Origin: Paenibacillus xerothermodurans
GTDB lineage: Bacteria; Bacillota; Bacilli; Paenibacillales; NBRC-103111
DNA length: 64,000 nt
Reading direction: 5' to 3'
Assembly (NCBI RefSeq): GCF_002220865.2
Contig: NZ_NHRJ02000003.1
Location: 1,244 to 65,243, forward strand
Shown in pieces: positions 24,289 to 32,799 of this stretch (positions within the stretch are counted from its first letter, which is position 1; each line of letters starts with the position of its first letter). The notes beneath the pieces are model-generated. The model was not told the origin of the DNA. It saw only the letters and a program-made list of their open reading frames with translations, and made no database searches. A program made the translations under genes and the position numbers.

Positions 24289-25881
24289 ATGAGTATCGAC
24301 ACGGCACAAAAAAAGATGCAGGAAGAGGTAGAAAAACGCCGTACCTTCGCCATTATTTCTCACCCGGATGCCGGGAAAACAACATTGACGGAGAAGCTGC
24401 TCCTATTCGGAGGGGCGATACGTCTGGCAGGTACGGTCAAGGGCCGCAAGGCGAGCAAACATGCGACATCGGACTGGATGGAAATCGAGAAGCAGAGAGG
24501 TATTTCGGTTACTTCCAGCGTGATGCAGTTTGATTATGAAGGACACCGCGTGAACATTTTGGATACGCCGGGCCACCAAGACTTTTCCGAGGACACCTAT
24601 CGCACATTGACTGCCGCGGACAGCGCGGTCATGTTGATCGACTCCGCAAAAGGGGTCGAAGAGCAAACAAAGAAGCTTTTTCAAGTATGCCGTAAACGGG
24701 GTATTCCGATTTTTACGTTTATCAATAAACTGGATCGCGAAGGTCGAAACCCGTTCGATCTGCTGGAAGAGTTGGAACAGGTGCTCGGCATTCGTTCGTA
24801 TCCGATGAACTGGCCGATCGGCTCAGGCAAACAGTTCCGGGGCGTGTATGATCGCGCGCAGACGCAAGTCGAGCTGTTCCAGGGCGATGATCACAAGGAA
24901 ATTCAAGTGCAAAAGGTAAGCGGCTATCAGGATGATCTGGTGAAAGAAATTGCGGGCGAATATTATTATGATCAGCTGATCCAGGATTTGGAGCTGCTCG
25001 ATGTTGCCGGAGATGCATTCGATTTTGACAAAGTGCGCGGCGGTGAGCTGACGCCGGTATTCTTCGGCAGTGCGGTCAATAGTTTCGGCGTACAGACGTT
25101 TCTCGAAAACTTTCTCAAGCTGGCTCCGGCCCCGACTCCACGGCGCAGCAGTGAAGGTGAGATCGATCCGTCCAATCAGAAGTTTTCAGGTTATATTTTT
25201 AAAATCCAGGCGAATATGAACCCGGCGCACCGCGACAGGATCGCGTTCCTGCGTATTTGCTCCGGCAAGTTCGAGCGCGGGATGTCAGTCAAGCATGTGC
25301 GTGTGGGCAAGGATATCAAGCTGGCGCAGCCGCAGCAGTTTCTTGCTCAGGACCGGGACATTGTCGAAGAGGCTTATCCGGGCGATATCATCGGACTGTT
25401 CGATCCAGGTATCTTCCGGATTGGCGACTCCTTAAGCCAAGGCGGTAAAGTGGAATTCGATGAACTGCCTACCTTCTCGCCGGAGTTATTTTCCAAGGTT
25501 ACGGTCAAAAATGCGCTGAAGCATAAGCAGTTTCAAAAAGGCGTCGACCAGCTCACGGAGGAAGGCACGATTCAGGTGTTTAAAACGGTCGGCTTCGAAG
25601 ATATGATACTCGGTGTTGTCGGTCAGCTTCAATTCGAAGTATTTGAACACCGCATGAGAGCGGAATATGGCGTGGAAGTCCAACTGCAGCGGATGAACTA
25701 TCAATTTGCACGCTGGCTGGTGGAAGACAAGGAAAAAATAGATCCCGGCAAGTTCCGCATTAACTCGCAGTTGGTGAAGGATAAGAAAGACAATTATGTC
25801 GTGTTATTCGAAAGTGAATATGCGATGCGCTCCGCCATAGAGAAGAATCCAACTGCGAAGTTTTTGGAGACGGCACCCTAA
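24289..25881 (+). CDS. prfC: Peptide chain release factor 3
   Basis: A GTPase that recycles RF1/RF2 from the ribosome after termination. The 530-residue protein carries G1 HPDAGKTTLTE, G3 DTPGHQDFSEDTYRTL, G4 NKLDREGR, and the RF3-specific C-terminal domain (about 390-530, e.g. QLQFEVFEHRMRAEYGV). AAAGGAAC lies upstream of the ATG. A terminator follows. RF3 is not present in all Firmicutes but is common in Paenibacillaceae. Confidence 0.96.
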   Translation: MSIDTAQKKMQEEVEKRRTFAIISHPDAGKTTLTEKLLLFGGAIRLAGTVKGRKASKHATSDWMEIEKQRGISVTSSVMQFDYEGHRVNILDTPGHQDFSEDTYRTLTAADSAVMLIDSAKGVEEQTKKLFQVCRKRGIPIFTFINKLDREGRNPFDLLEELEQVLGIRSYPMNWPIGSGKQFRGVYDRAQTQVELFQGDDHKEIQVQKVSGYQDDLVKEIAGEYYYDQLIQDLELLDVAGDAFDFDKVRGGELTPVFFGSAVNSFGVQTFLENFLKLAPAPTPRRSSEGEIDPSNQKFSGYIFKIQANMNPAHRDRIAFLRICSGKFERGMSVKHVRVGKDIKLAQPQQFLAQDRDIVEEAYPGDIIGLFDPGIFRIGDSLSQGGKVEFDELPTFSPELFSKVTVKNALKHKQFQKGVDQLTEEGTIQVFKTVGFEDMILGVVGQLQFEVFEHRMRAEYGVEVQLQRMNYQFARWLVEDKEKIDPGKFRINSQLVKDKKDNYVVLFESEYAMRSAIEKNPTAKFLETAP

Positions 25882-25911
25882 TGCTTTGAACTGTATGTTC
25901 TTGCACCGCCA

Positions 25912-25947
25912 AAAGCCCGAGGCCTTGAAAGGTCTCCGGGCTTTTTT
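25912..25947 (+). terminator. Terminator after prfC
   Basis: AAAGCCCG..GCC pairs with GGTC..CGGGCTTT around a short TTGAAA loop and is followed by seven T. Confidence 0.9.
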
Positions 25948-26266
25948 TCTGTCGCGAGGTTAGACGAACGTCTCTGACGGGCTGTCGCATAGAGAGCATA
26001 TAATGTGAGGGCAAGGTTGAATGAAGGCGGACGCAGGCGTGCTGCGAATCTGGTTTGCAGCGGCCGGCACAGGAAGCAAACGGTGGCACAGCGGTTTTGC
26101 TTTATTTTCCTCCGTGGATTCTAAGTCATCATAGCCAGTGCCGGTTATGCCGGTATTTTAGTTGAGTGATAGATAACCAGAACTGTAGATCAATGTAATG
26201 CCGGAACGGACGGCGAGAGCTGATGTGCGGTATGTCTGATTAAGCAGATCCGGAAAGGTGGTTACC
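25948..26266. other. Gene-less stretch before the ATP-grasp gene
   Basis: No credible gene, repeat or clear promoter seen in about 0.3 kb. Confidence 0.4.
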
Positions 26267-27031
26267 ATGAAAGGCAGATTGAGTAGGCATATTCTTAGCA
26301 AATGGAAAAAAACAGAAGTGCTGCTAAAGGAGGCTGGGCTGCGCGATCATATTCCCGACACGAAGCCCATGGATCGTGAAACACTAAAAGAGATGTTGAA
26401 GCGGTATGGCATGGTCTATATTAAACCGGACTGTGGGAGATTTGGCAATGGGGTGATGCGGGTTGAAATGGACACCAATTCTAACGAACGCCCGTACAGC
26501 TACCAGTTCGGATTCGACATTAGCAGATTCGCCCGCTTCGAGCAAATGTTTCGTTCCATTCTGAAGATTACGGGACGACGACGTTATTTGGTGCAAAAAG
26601 GGATACAACTAAGAACCTACCAGAACCGGCATTTCGATATCAGGGTGATGGTCCAACAACTGCCATGCAGCAAATGGGTCACCACTGGAGTGATTGGGCG
26701 GGTAGCGCATCCGAAAAAGGTCGTCACGAACTTCCACAATGGCGGGGCAATCAAACCGGTCGAAACGTTGTTAGCGGCGTATGTGCCGACAGAAAAGACG
26801 CGGAAATACATCAGGAAGCTGCGTCGACTTGGTGTGAAGACCGCGCGCCAGCTGCAATCCAGGTATCAGGGGCTGAGGGAGATCGGATTGGACGTTGCGT
26901 TGGACGATAAGCTTCACCCTTGGCTGCTTGAAGTAAATACGTCCCCGGATCCATTCATATTCAAACGGCTGAAGGATAAAAGTATTTTTAAAAGAATTTA
27001 CAGCAATTCATGGGCCCGCGCCCGAAAATGA
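26267..27031 (+). CDS. YheC/YheD family ATP-grasp protein, copy 1
   Basis: The 254-residue protein shows the ATP-grasp order of motifs: MVYIKPDCGRFGNGVMRV (about 45-62, ATP-binding lysine and glycine-rich loop), RYLVQKGI, the RHFDIRVMVQ segment and the metal-binding LHPWLLEVNTSPDP near 220. It matches the YheC/YheD class of endospore formers, coat-associated proteins in Bacillus subtilis whose substrates are unknown. It is shorter than most members (about 360-450) and lacks their N-terminal domain. AAAGGTGG precedes ATG 26267; a GTG three codons upstream is less likely. A second family member lies at 44057. Confidence 0.85.
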   Translation: MKGRLSRHILSKWKKTEVLLKEAGLRDHIPDTKPMDRETLKEMLKRYGMVYIKPDCGRFGNGVMRVEMDTNSNERPYSYQFGFDISRFARFEQMFRSILKITGRRRYLVQKGIQLRTYQNRHFDIRVMVQQLPCSKWVTTGVIGRVAHPKKVVTNFHNGGAIKPVETLLAAYVPTEKTRKYIRKLRRLGVKTARQLQSRYQGLREIGLDVALDDKLHPWLLEVNTSPDPFIFKRLKDKSIFKRIYSNSWARARK

Positions 27032-27185
27032 CAGTTCTCCGCCGCCTGTCTAAGCCAACCCGCCTGTATCTGATTGCATAAAACACCGGCGGGCCGCCCG
27101 GTTTGCGCAAGAAGCGGGGCATAATGGTGAAAGCTTGGCAGCAGGCGGAGCAGGTGGTATTTTGACACCCCAGGCTGAATCCCCA

Positions 27186-27228
27186 TTGACAACCAGATAC
27201 TGCCATGAGAAAATGTACGCGTGTACAT
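27186..27228 (+). promoter_or_regulatory. Promoter and operator of the LacI-type regulator gene
   Basis: TTGACA (27186-27191) is a perfect -35 box; 17 bases later comes GAAAAT. Overlapping this, ATGTACGCGTGTACAT (27213-27228) is a near-perfect palindrome with a central CG, the shape of LacI-family operators. A repressor bound here would block its own promoter. Confidence 0.6.
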
Positions 27229-27263
27229 AGTGTGATTTCCGAAAGGCGGGGAGGGATGGACTT

Positions 27264-28295
27264 ATCGTAACAAGAAAGGAAGTGGCCCAGTTAGCCGGAG
27301 TATCCGAGGCCACCGTTTCCCGCGTGTTTAACGGCATCGGGCCGATGAAAGAAGACACAAGGCAGCGGGTGCTGGCGGCAGCCAATGCTTTGAACTATCA
27401 TCCGAATGCGATTGCACAAAGCTTTGCCCGGCGCAGGAGCGGAAATCTGGGAGTAGTTCTGCCTTATGTTCCGAAAGTACACCTGTTCTCGACTTATTAC
27501 TTTTCGGAGGTGTTAAGCGGAATCGGGTCGGCCGTGAGAGAAAAAGGGTATGATCTGCTGTTAATCTTTCGTGAGCAGAATGATTCCGGCGATTACAATG
27601 ATATTTTTCGTTCGCAGAAGGTGGATGGCTGCGTTATATTAGGTGCCACGGATACGCCGCGCGACAGGCGGCAGTTAAAACAGTTGGAGGAAGCGGGCCA
27701 CCCTTTTTGTCTGGTCAATCAGCATTTTGCCGGGGAACGCTTCAATGAAGTTGATGCAGATCACGCAGGCGGCAGCTATCAGGCGGTGAAGCATTTGCTG
27801 AAAAAGGGGTACACCAGGATTGCTTTTCTGAACGGCTCGCCGGAGTTTTCGAACAGTGCCGACCGCAAGCGTGGTTACACGCAGGCCATGAGTGAAGTAG
27901 GCATCGATCCACAGCGGCTGCAGCAGCTTTACTATGAAGGCAACTACAGCAGAACCAGCGGACAACGCGCCGCGGCGGCAATGCATCGGCAGCTGAGCGA
28001 GATTGACGCTGTGTTTGCCGCTAACGACCGTATGGCAATCGGGCTGATGCAGGGTCTGCGCGAGCTCGGGTTCATCGCAGGGAGGGATCTGGCCATCGTA
28101 GGTTATGACGACTCCGACGCGGCCCGCGTCACCGACCCGCCGCTTACTACTGTGGCGGTGCCGTTTTACGAGATGGGCCGTCTCGCGGCGGAACATCTGC
28201 TGAACCAAATCATCGACGACGCGGAGCCGGGAGGTTTTCGAATCAAGCTGGATACGCAGCTTGTCATCCGCGACTCTTGCCGCACGGCGGGATGA
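27264..28295 (+). CDS. LacI family transcriptional regulator, apparent ATC start
   Basis: The protein has the LacI N-terminal HTH (VTRKEVAQLAGVSEATVSRV) and a periplasmic-binding-protein-like effector domain (about 60-340; FANDR-type AANDRMAIGLMQGL and AIVGYDDSDAARVTDPPLTT). The HTH demands a start near VTRKEV, but the frame holds no ATG, GTG or TTG there: ATC at 27264 is the only candidate, eight bases after GGGGAGGG (27248-27255), giving 343 residues. The first GTG in frame, 27282, would cut into the first HTH helix and has no site. Same situation as the CcpN-like gene. Likely controls the sugar oxidoreductase operon downstream, plus itself. Confidence 0.9.
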   Translation: MVTRKEVAQLAGVSEATVSRVFNGIGPMKEDTRQRVLAAANALNYHPNAIAQSFARRRSGNLGVVLPYVPKVHLFSTYYFSEVLSGIGSAVREKGYDLLLIFREQNDSGDYNDIFRSQKVDGCVILGATDTPRDRRQLKQLEEAGHPFCLVNQHFAGERFNEVDADHAGGSYQAVKHLLKKGYTRIAFLNGSPEFSNSADRKRGYTQAMSEVGIDPQRLQQLYYEGNYSRTSGQRAAAAMHRQLSEIDAVFAANDRMAIGLMQGLRELGFIAGRDLAIVGYDDSDAARVTDPPLTTVAVPFYEMGRLAAEHLLNQIIDDAEPGGFRIKLDTQLVIRDSCRTAG

Positions 28296-28454
28296 TGCGT
28301 GCGTAAGTGGAGCTGCGGCGATCGGTGGGACGTTGCGCACGACAAGCACAGGTGCGGCGACTCTGCGCCGCTTGGTTTGAAGGAATCCGGTATAGGTTGT
28401 ACCGTCCTATCATAGTTGCGCTAATGCAGCGTGAAGGTGCCGACGTGTGTATTT

Positions 28455-28468
28455 TGAAAGCGCTTATC
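28455..28468 (+). promoter_or_regulatory. cre-like or LacI-type operator upstream of the oxidoreductase operon
   Basis: TGAAAGCGCTTATC matches the pattern of catabolite-responsive (cre) and LacI-family operators, with a central AAGCGCTT palindrome. It lies 54 bases before the oxidoreductase start, so CcpA or the adjacent LacI-type regulator could bind it. It differs from the operator at 27213. Confidence 0.5.
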
Positions 28469-28521
28469 TTCTGTATTCTGATATAAGCTGCATAAAATAT
28501 TTTTGTGGGAGGTTCATTTGG

Positions 28522-29685
28522 ATGAAGCAGCATGTTGGTGTGGGTATGGTCGGCTATAAATTTATGGGTAAAGCGCACAGCCACGCTTACCGAGATCTGC
28601 CGATGTTTTTCCCCAAGTCGCTGCGGCCGGCGATGAAGCTGATCTGCGGCCGCGACGCGGCTGGTGTGGCCCAAGCCGCAGACCAATTCGGATGGGAAGG
28701 CTATGTCACGGATTGGCGAGAGCTGCTGGCACGGGATGATATCGATGTGCTCGATATTAATGCACCCAGCGATGTGCACAAGGAGATCGCCCTGGCCGGC
28801 GCAAGTGCGGGGAAGCACCTGTTTTGCGAGAAGCCGCTTGCGCTCACGCTTGACGATGCACGTGAAATGCTGCAAGCGGCCGAGGCGGCAGGTGTGAAGC
28901 ACATGGTTGGCTTCAATTACCGCTTCGCGCCTGCGGTGCGGTTGGCGAAGAAGCTGGTGGAAGAAGGCCGGTTGGGCCAGATCTACCACTTCCGTGCCTT
29001 TTTTTTGCAGGATTGGATCGTTGATCCGGAATTCCCGCTTGTGTGGCGGCTGCAGAAAGAGATAGCAGGCTCCGGTGCACATGGTGACCTGGGGGCGCAC
29101 CTGGTCGACTTAGCGCATTACTTGATAGGCGGCATGACGGAAGTGATCGGTATGAGCGAAACGTTCATCAAGGAGCGGCCGCTGCCGAGCGAAATGGCTG
29201 GACTAAGTGCCAAGGGCAGCAAAGACGCGCCCAAGGGATCCGTCACGGTCGACGATGCGACGCTGTTTATGAGCAGGTTTGCAAACGGAGCGTTGGGCAG
29301 TTTTGAGGCCACACGGTATGCATCCGGACACCGCTGCACCAATTCATTCGAAATCAACGGAAGTAAGGGCAGCGTCAAATTCGATTTTGAGCGCATGAAT
29401 GAGCTCCAGGTATTTTTCACTGAGGATGCGGATGACGTGCAAGGATTCCGGCGCGTGTTGGCTACAGATCCTGCACACGCTTACATGGATGCCTGGTGGC
29501 CTGCGGGGCACACCATCGGCTATGAGCATACCATTATCCATGAAGTCGTAGAGCTCATGCAGGCATTGGAAGAAAACCGTCAGCCGGTTCCGAATTTCGA
29601 GGACGGCGTAAGATGCCAAGAAGTGTTGGAAGCAGTTGAGCGTTCGGTTGCGGAGCGGCGTTGGGTCCGGGTAGATGAAGTGTAA
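28522..29685 (+). CDS. Gfo/Idh/MocA family oxidoreductase 1
   Basis: A 387-residue NAD(P)-dependent sugar or inositol dehydrogenase-like protein. The N-terminal Rossmann fold begins VGVGMVGYKFMGKAHSHAYR, the conserved EKPLA motif is present (about residue 108), and the C-terminal alpha/beta domain has the family's GDLGAHLVDLAHYLIGG with the His likely in catalysis. The real start is the ATG at 28522 with GGGAGG; a 25-residue upstream extension is not supported. First gene of an operon with ThuA and a second oxidoreductase; the ThuA gene overlaps its end region by position (starts 13 bases after it). Confidence 0.9.
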   Translation: MKQHVGVGMVGYKFMGKAHSHAYRDLPMFFPKSLRPAMKLICGRDAAGVAQAADQFGWEGYVTDWRELLARDDIDVLDINAPSDVHKEIALAGASAGKHLFCEKPLALTLDDAREMLQAAEAAGVKHMVGFNYRFAPAVRLAKKLVEEGRLGQIYHFRAFFLQDWIVDPEFPLVWRLQKEIAGSGAHGDLGAHLVDLAHYLIGGMTEVIGMSETFIKERPLPSEMAGLSAKGSKDAPKGSVTVDDATLFMSRFANGALGSFEATRYASGHRCTNSFEINGSKGSVKFDFERMNELQVFFTEDADDVQGFRRVLATDPAHAYMDAWWPAGHTIGYEHTIIHEVVELMQALEENRQPVPNFEDGVRCQEVLEAVERSVAERRWVRVDEV

Positions 29686-29698
29686 AGGGGTGAGGGAA

Positions 29699-30424
29699 AT
29701 GAAAAAAGCTTTAATCGTACAAGGGGGTTGGCAAGGCCATCAACCACAAGAGGTAGCAAGCATTTTTGAACGCTTGTTGGAGGAGGACGGCTTTGAAGTG
29801 GAAGTTTCGGGCACCTTGGAATCTTTCGCGGACGCGGATAAGCTGCTGTCCCTTGATTTAATCGTTCCGGCGTGGACGATGGGCGAAATCGATAAGCAAT
29901 GGGTGAACAACGTGTCATCGGCAGTGCAGAGCGGCGTCGGCTTGGCGGGCTGCCATGGAGGGATGTGTGATGCGTTCCGTCAGAATGTAGACTGGCAATT
30001 CATGACAGGCGGGCAATGGGTGGCACACCCGGGTAATGACGGAGTCGAGTACGTGGTTCAGATTAAGCAATCATCCAGCCCACTTTTGGAGGGGATACAG
30101 GATTTTACAGTAAAAAGCGAGCAGTACTATTTACATATTGACCCGGCGGTGGAGGTGCTGGCCACGACTCGGTTTCCCGTGATCGAAGGACCGCATTCCA
30201 CGAACGGCGCCGTAGATATGCCTGTCGTGTGGACTAAGCGTTGGGGCGCAGGGCGAGTGTATTACTGTTCCCTCGGCCATCTGGCCAATATCGTGGAGAT
30301 GCCTGAGGTCACACTGATGATGCGTCGGGGATTTCTATGGGCGGCCGAAGGCAAGAAAGCCGCTGCAGCGCGGCATGGTGTTACCAGCGATGCCAGGTAC
30401 AGCGGCATGGGCGACAGTAATTAA
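29699..30424 (+). CDS. ThuA-like protein
   Basis: The 241-residue protein matches the ThuA fold, a glutamine-amidotransferase-like domain found in trehalose utilisation (thu) operons. Visible are the N-terminal [17 protein letters not shown] and the family's [13 protein letters not shown] and [10 protein letters not shown] segments. In rhizobia ThuA, with the ThuB oxidoreductase, converts trehalose or sucrose to 3-keto forms. Placement between two Gfo/Idh/MocA genes fits such a pathway. AGGGGTGAGGGAA precedes the ATG. Confidence 0.88.
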   Translation: MKKALIVQGGWQGHQPQEVASIFERLLEEDGFEVEVSGTLESFADADKLLSLDLIVPAWTMGEIDKQWVNNVSSAVQSGVGLAGCHGGMCDAFRQNVDWQFMTGGQWVAHPGNDGVEYVVQIKQSSSPLLEGIQDFTVKSEQYYLHIDPAVEVLATTRFPVIEGPHSTNGAVDMPVVWTKRWGAGRVYYCSLGHLANIVEMPEVTLMMRRGFLWAAEGKKAAAARHGVTSDARYSGMGDSN

Positions 30425-30456
30425 CCAGCCGAACATTCGCGGGGAGGAGCGACCTA

Positions 30457-31563
30457 ATGTTGGATAAGCTGAGAGTAGGAATTATAGGGTGCGGCAAGAT
30501 CAGCGGGATTTACTTCACCAATTGTAAAACATTTTCCGTGCTCGAAGTGGTGGCTTGCGCCGATTTAAATGTGTCTCGTGCAAAAGCGAGCGCGGAGGAG
30601 CACGGTATTCCGAGGGCCTGCTCTGTAGCCGAACTGCTGGCTGATCCCGGGATCGATGTGGTCATCAACTTGACTATTCCCGCGGCGCACGCGCAAATAT
30701 GCGTTCAGGCGCTGGAAGCGGGGAAGCATGTCTACGTGGAGAAACCGCTGGCGGTCACTCGCGAGGAGGGTCAGCACATTCTGGCCGTAGCAGAGCGGAA
30801 CGGACTGCTGGTGGGCAGCGCCCCAGACACGTTTCTAGGAGGCGGCATTCAAACCTGCGTCAAGCTGATCCAAGATGGATGGATCGGCACGCCGGTGGCT
30901 GCTTCCGCCTTTATGATCGGCCGCGGGCATGAGCATTGGCATCCCGATCCGGAATTTTATTATGCGCCGGGCGGCGGACCGATGTTTGATATGGGCCCGT
31001 ACTACTTGACCGCGTTGGTAGCCTTACTGGGGCCGATTCAGCGTGTCACGGGTTCAGCGAAAATTTCTTATCCCGAGCGCACGATCACGAGCACTCCGAA
31101 GTTCGGAAATAAGATCACGGTGGAGACGCCGACTCACATCGCGGGGGTTATGGACTTCCATAGTGGAGCGATCGGGACCATCATTACAAGCTTCGACGCG
31201 TTCGGCGGCACACTGCTCCCGCGCATTGAGATCTATGGCAGCGAAGGTACTTTAATTGTTCCCGATCCGAACACATTTGGCGGGCCTGTGCTGGTTCGAC
31301 GGCATGATGCAAAAGAATTCAGTGAGATTCCGTTGACGCATGGCTATACGGAAAACAGCCGGGGGTTGGGCGTGCTGGATATGGCCTTCGCCATCCACAG
31401 CGGGCGCCGCAACAGGGCGAGCGGTGAGCTGGCATATCATGTTTTGGAAGCGATGCACGGGTTTCATGACGCATCGCAGGAGGGCAAGCACTACATTATG
31501 CAAAGCACTTGCGAGACGCCGCAGCCGATGCCGGGTGGCTTGGTCAAGGGCATGCTGGATTAG
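30457..31563 (+). CDS. Gfo/Idh/MocA family oxidoreductase 2
   Basis: A 368-residue dehydrogenase-like protein. Rossmann motif [22 protein letters not shown] motif (about 94-98), and [20 protein letters not shown] in the C-terminal domain. GGGGAGGAG precedes the ATG. It is third in the operon and is paralogous to, but not a close copy of, the gene at 28522. Likely ThuB-like or a 3-keto-sugar reducing enzyme; the sugar is unknown. Confidence 0.9.
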   Translation: MLDKLRVGIIGCGKISGIYFTNCKTFSVLEVVACADLNVSRAKASAEEHGIPRACSVAELLADPGIDVVINLTIPAAHAQICVQALEAGKHVYVEKPLAVTREEGQHILAVAERNGLLVGSAPDTFLGGGIQTCVKLIQDGWIGTPVAASAFMIGRGHEHWHPDPEFYYAPGGGPMFDMGPYYLTALVALLGPIQRVTGSAKISYPERTITSTPKFGNKITVETPTHIAGVMDFHSGAIGTIITSFDAFGGTLLPRIEIYGSEGTLIVPDPNTFGGPVLVRRHDAKEFSEIPLTHGYTENSRGLGVLDMAFAIHSGRRNRASGELAYHVLEAMHGFHDASQEGKHYIMQSTCETPQPMPGGLVKGMLD

Positions 31564-31686
31564 CAGAAGTAGCACCTGCCGGCCTTGGCGTACCTTGGCG
31601 GACTGTGACAGAGGTGCTGTGCACGGTAATGCATCGCCCGCCACAGACATGTGGTGAAGATCTGGCCAGTTACTTGAAGCCAGCGT

Positions 31687-31748
31687 CAAAAAAGCCGCGG
31701 CCTTGTCCACGCTTTCTTACGAGTGAGCGTGGGCCCGATCACGGCTTT
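31687..31748 (-). terminator. Terminator of sspI (also after the oxidoreductase operon)
   Basis: A long stem, AAAGCCG..GGCC...CCACGCT against AGCGTGGGCC...CGGCTTT, closes a 12-base loop. On the minus strand it runs into six T (from the AAAAAA at 31688). Confidence 0.85.
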
Positions 31749-31756
31749 GTTTTGAT

Positions 31757-31975
31757 TCAGCCTGCTGTGTGCTGCGCCAGATGTTCCTGCAAAGATGAAA
31801 CCATCTGGTTCTGTAATTCCGATGCGCTATGCTGCCAGATGATTTCGAACAACACGCCCAGTCCGGGCAGTACTTGCTCCTGTCCGCCGATGGAACCCTG
31901 GATCACGTCGAACAGTTCCTCGTTGTTTTTGTCCGCAACACGCTGCACCACTGCTTGTCTGAGGTCTAGGTTCAT
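31757..31975 (-). CDS. sspI: Small acid-soluble spore protein SspI
   Basis: The 72-residue protein matches SspI, a minor SASP made in the forespore: LDLRQAVVQRVADKNNEELF near the N-terminus and MLPGLGVLFE-like VLPGLGVLFEIIWQHSASEL in the middle. Length is typical (about 70). GTGAGGAATC precedes the ATG. A sigma-G type promoter lies 39-68 bases upstream. In Bacillus subtilis sspI neighbours the rRNA methylase gene ysgA; a TrmH-type gene lies 800 bases away here. Confidence 0.93.
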   Translation of the reverse strand: MNLDLRQAVVQRVADKNNEELFDVIQGSIGGQEQVLPGLGVLFEIIWQHSASELQNQMVSSLQEHLAQHTAG

Positions 31976-32013
31976 ATGGATTCCTCACTTTTCATAACTT
32001 GGTGTACTTTGAT

Positions 32014-32043
32014 TAATATGCGCCAGTTCTTGTCAATTCATGC
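32014..32043 (-). promoter_or_regulatory. Sigma-G type promoter of sspI
   Basis: On the minus strand GCATG (32043-32039) and CATATTA (32020-32014) are separated by exactly 18 bases, matching the sigma-G consensus GMATR-N18-CATnhTA except for minor variation. It lies at a suitable distance from the sspI start, and fits forespore expression. Confidence 0.7.
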
Positions 32044-32067
32044 CCGTGCCATCCCTCGCCGCTTTTA

Positions 32068-32076
32068 TGGTATAAT
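32068..32076 (+). promoter_or_regulatory. Extended -10 promoter of the ktrA-like gene
   Basis: TGG-TATAAT: a perfect -10 hexamer with the TGn extension, 56 bases before the gene. No -35 match at 17 bases, as tolerated for extended -10 promoters. Confidence 0.55.
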
Positions 32077-32131
32077 AGTGAAACTATTTGCAGCACAGTC
32101 ATGAATTGCGGCGGTAAAAGGGGCTGATTTG

Positions 32132-32791
32132 ATGAAAAAACAATTCGCGGTTATCGGCATGGGCAGATTCGGAACCAGCGTTGCGAAAACCTTGTCAGGT
32201 CTTGGATTTGAAGTGTTGGCGATAGATAGCAGCGAGCAGCGCACCCAAGAGGTGGCGAGCATAGTCACCCATGTAGTACAGGCCGATTCCACCGATGAGG
32301 ATGCTCTGCGGGCGCTAGGTCTGCGAAATTTTGACGTGGTCGTGGTTGCAATTGGGGAAGATATTCAAGCTAGCATATTAACTACCATTATATTAAAAGA
32401 GATCGGCGCGCCCAAAGTCGTCGTAAAAGCCCAAGATGAGCTGCACGGCAAAGTTGTGAGAAAAGTTGGCGCGGATAAAGTGATTTATCCGGAACGGGAC
32501 ATGGGGCAGCGTGTGGCGCACCATTTGATTTCATCCAATATTATTGATTATATTGAACTGTCCGACGACCACAGCATTGTGGAGATCAAAGCCACCCGGT
32601 CAATGGTCGGCAAAAGTTTACGGCAGCTGGACATCCGTGCGAAATACGGCTGCAACGTGATGGGAATTAAATCGGGGGCCCACATAGATATCGCTCCGCA
32701 CGCGGAGGATCTAATCCAAGCAAACGATGTGCTGATTGTGGTGGGCAAGAATGATGATTTGACTAATTTTGAGAAAACATTCGCGGAGTAG
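32132..32791 (+). CDS. TrkA/KtrA family potassium uptake regulator
   Basis: A 219-residue cytoplasmic RCK protein with an NAD/ATP-binding Rossmann domain (FAVIGMGRFGTSVAKTL, residues 4-20; acidic residue at the end of strand 2 in VLAIDSSEQR) and a C-terminal RCK_C domain (about 135-219). KtrA/KtrC proteins gate a KtrB/KtrD potassium channel and bind cyclic di-AMP through RCK_C. No channel gene is present in the window, as is usual for KtrC-type orphans. GGGGCTGATTTG precedes ATG 32132. Its stop touches the next gene. Confidence 0.93.
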   Translation: MKKQFAVIGMGRFGTSVAKTLSGLGFEVLAIDSSEQRTQEVASIVTHVVQADSTDEDALRALGLRNFDVVVVAIGEDIQASILTTIILKEIGAPKVVVKAQDELHGKVVRKVGADKVIYPERDMGQRVAHHLISSNIIDYIELSDDHSIVEIKATRSMVGKSLRQLDIRAKYGCNVMGIKSGAHIDIAPHAEDLIQANDVLIVVGKNDDLTNFEKTFAE

Positions 32792-32799
32792 TGGGGTCA

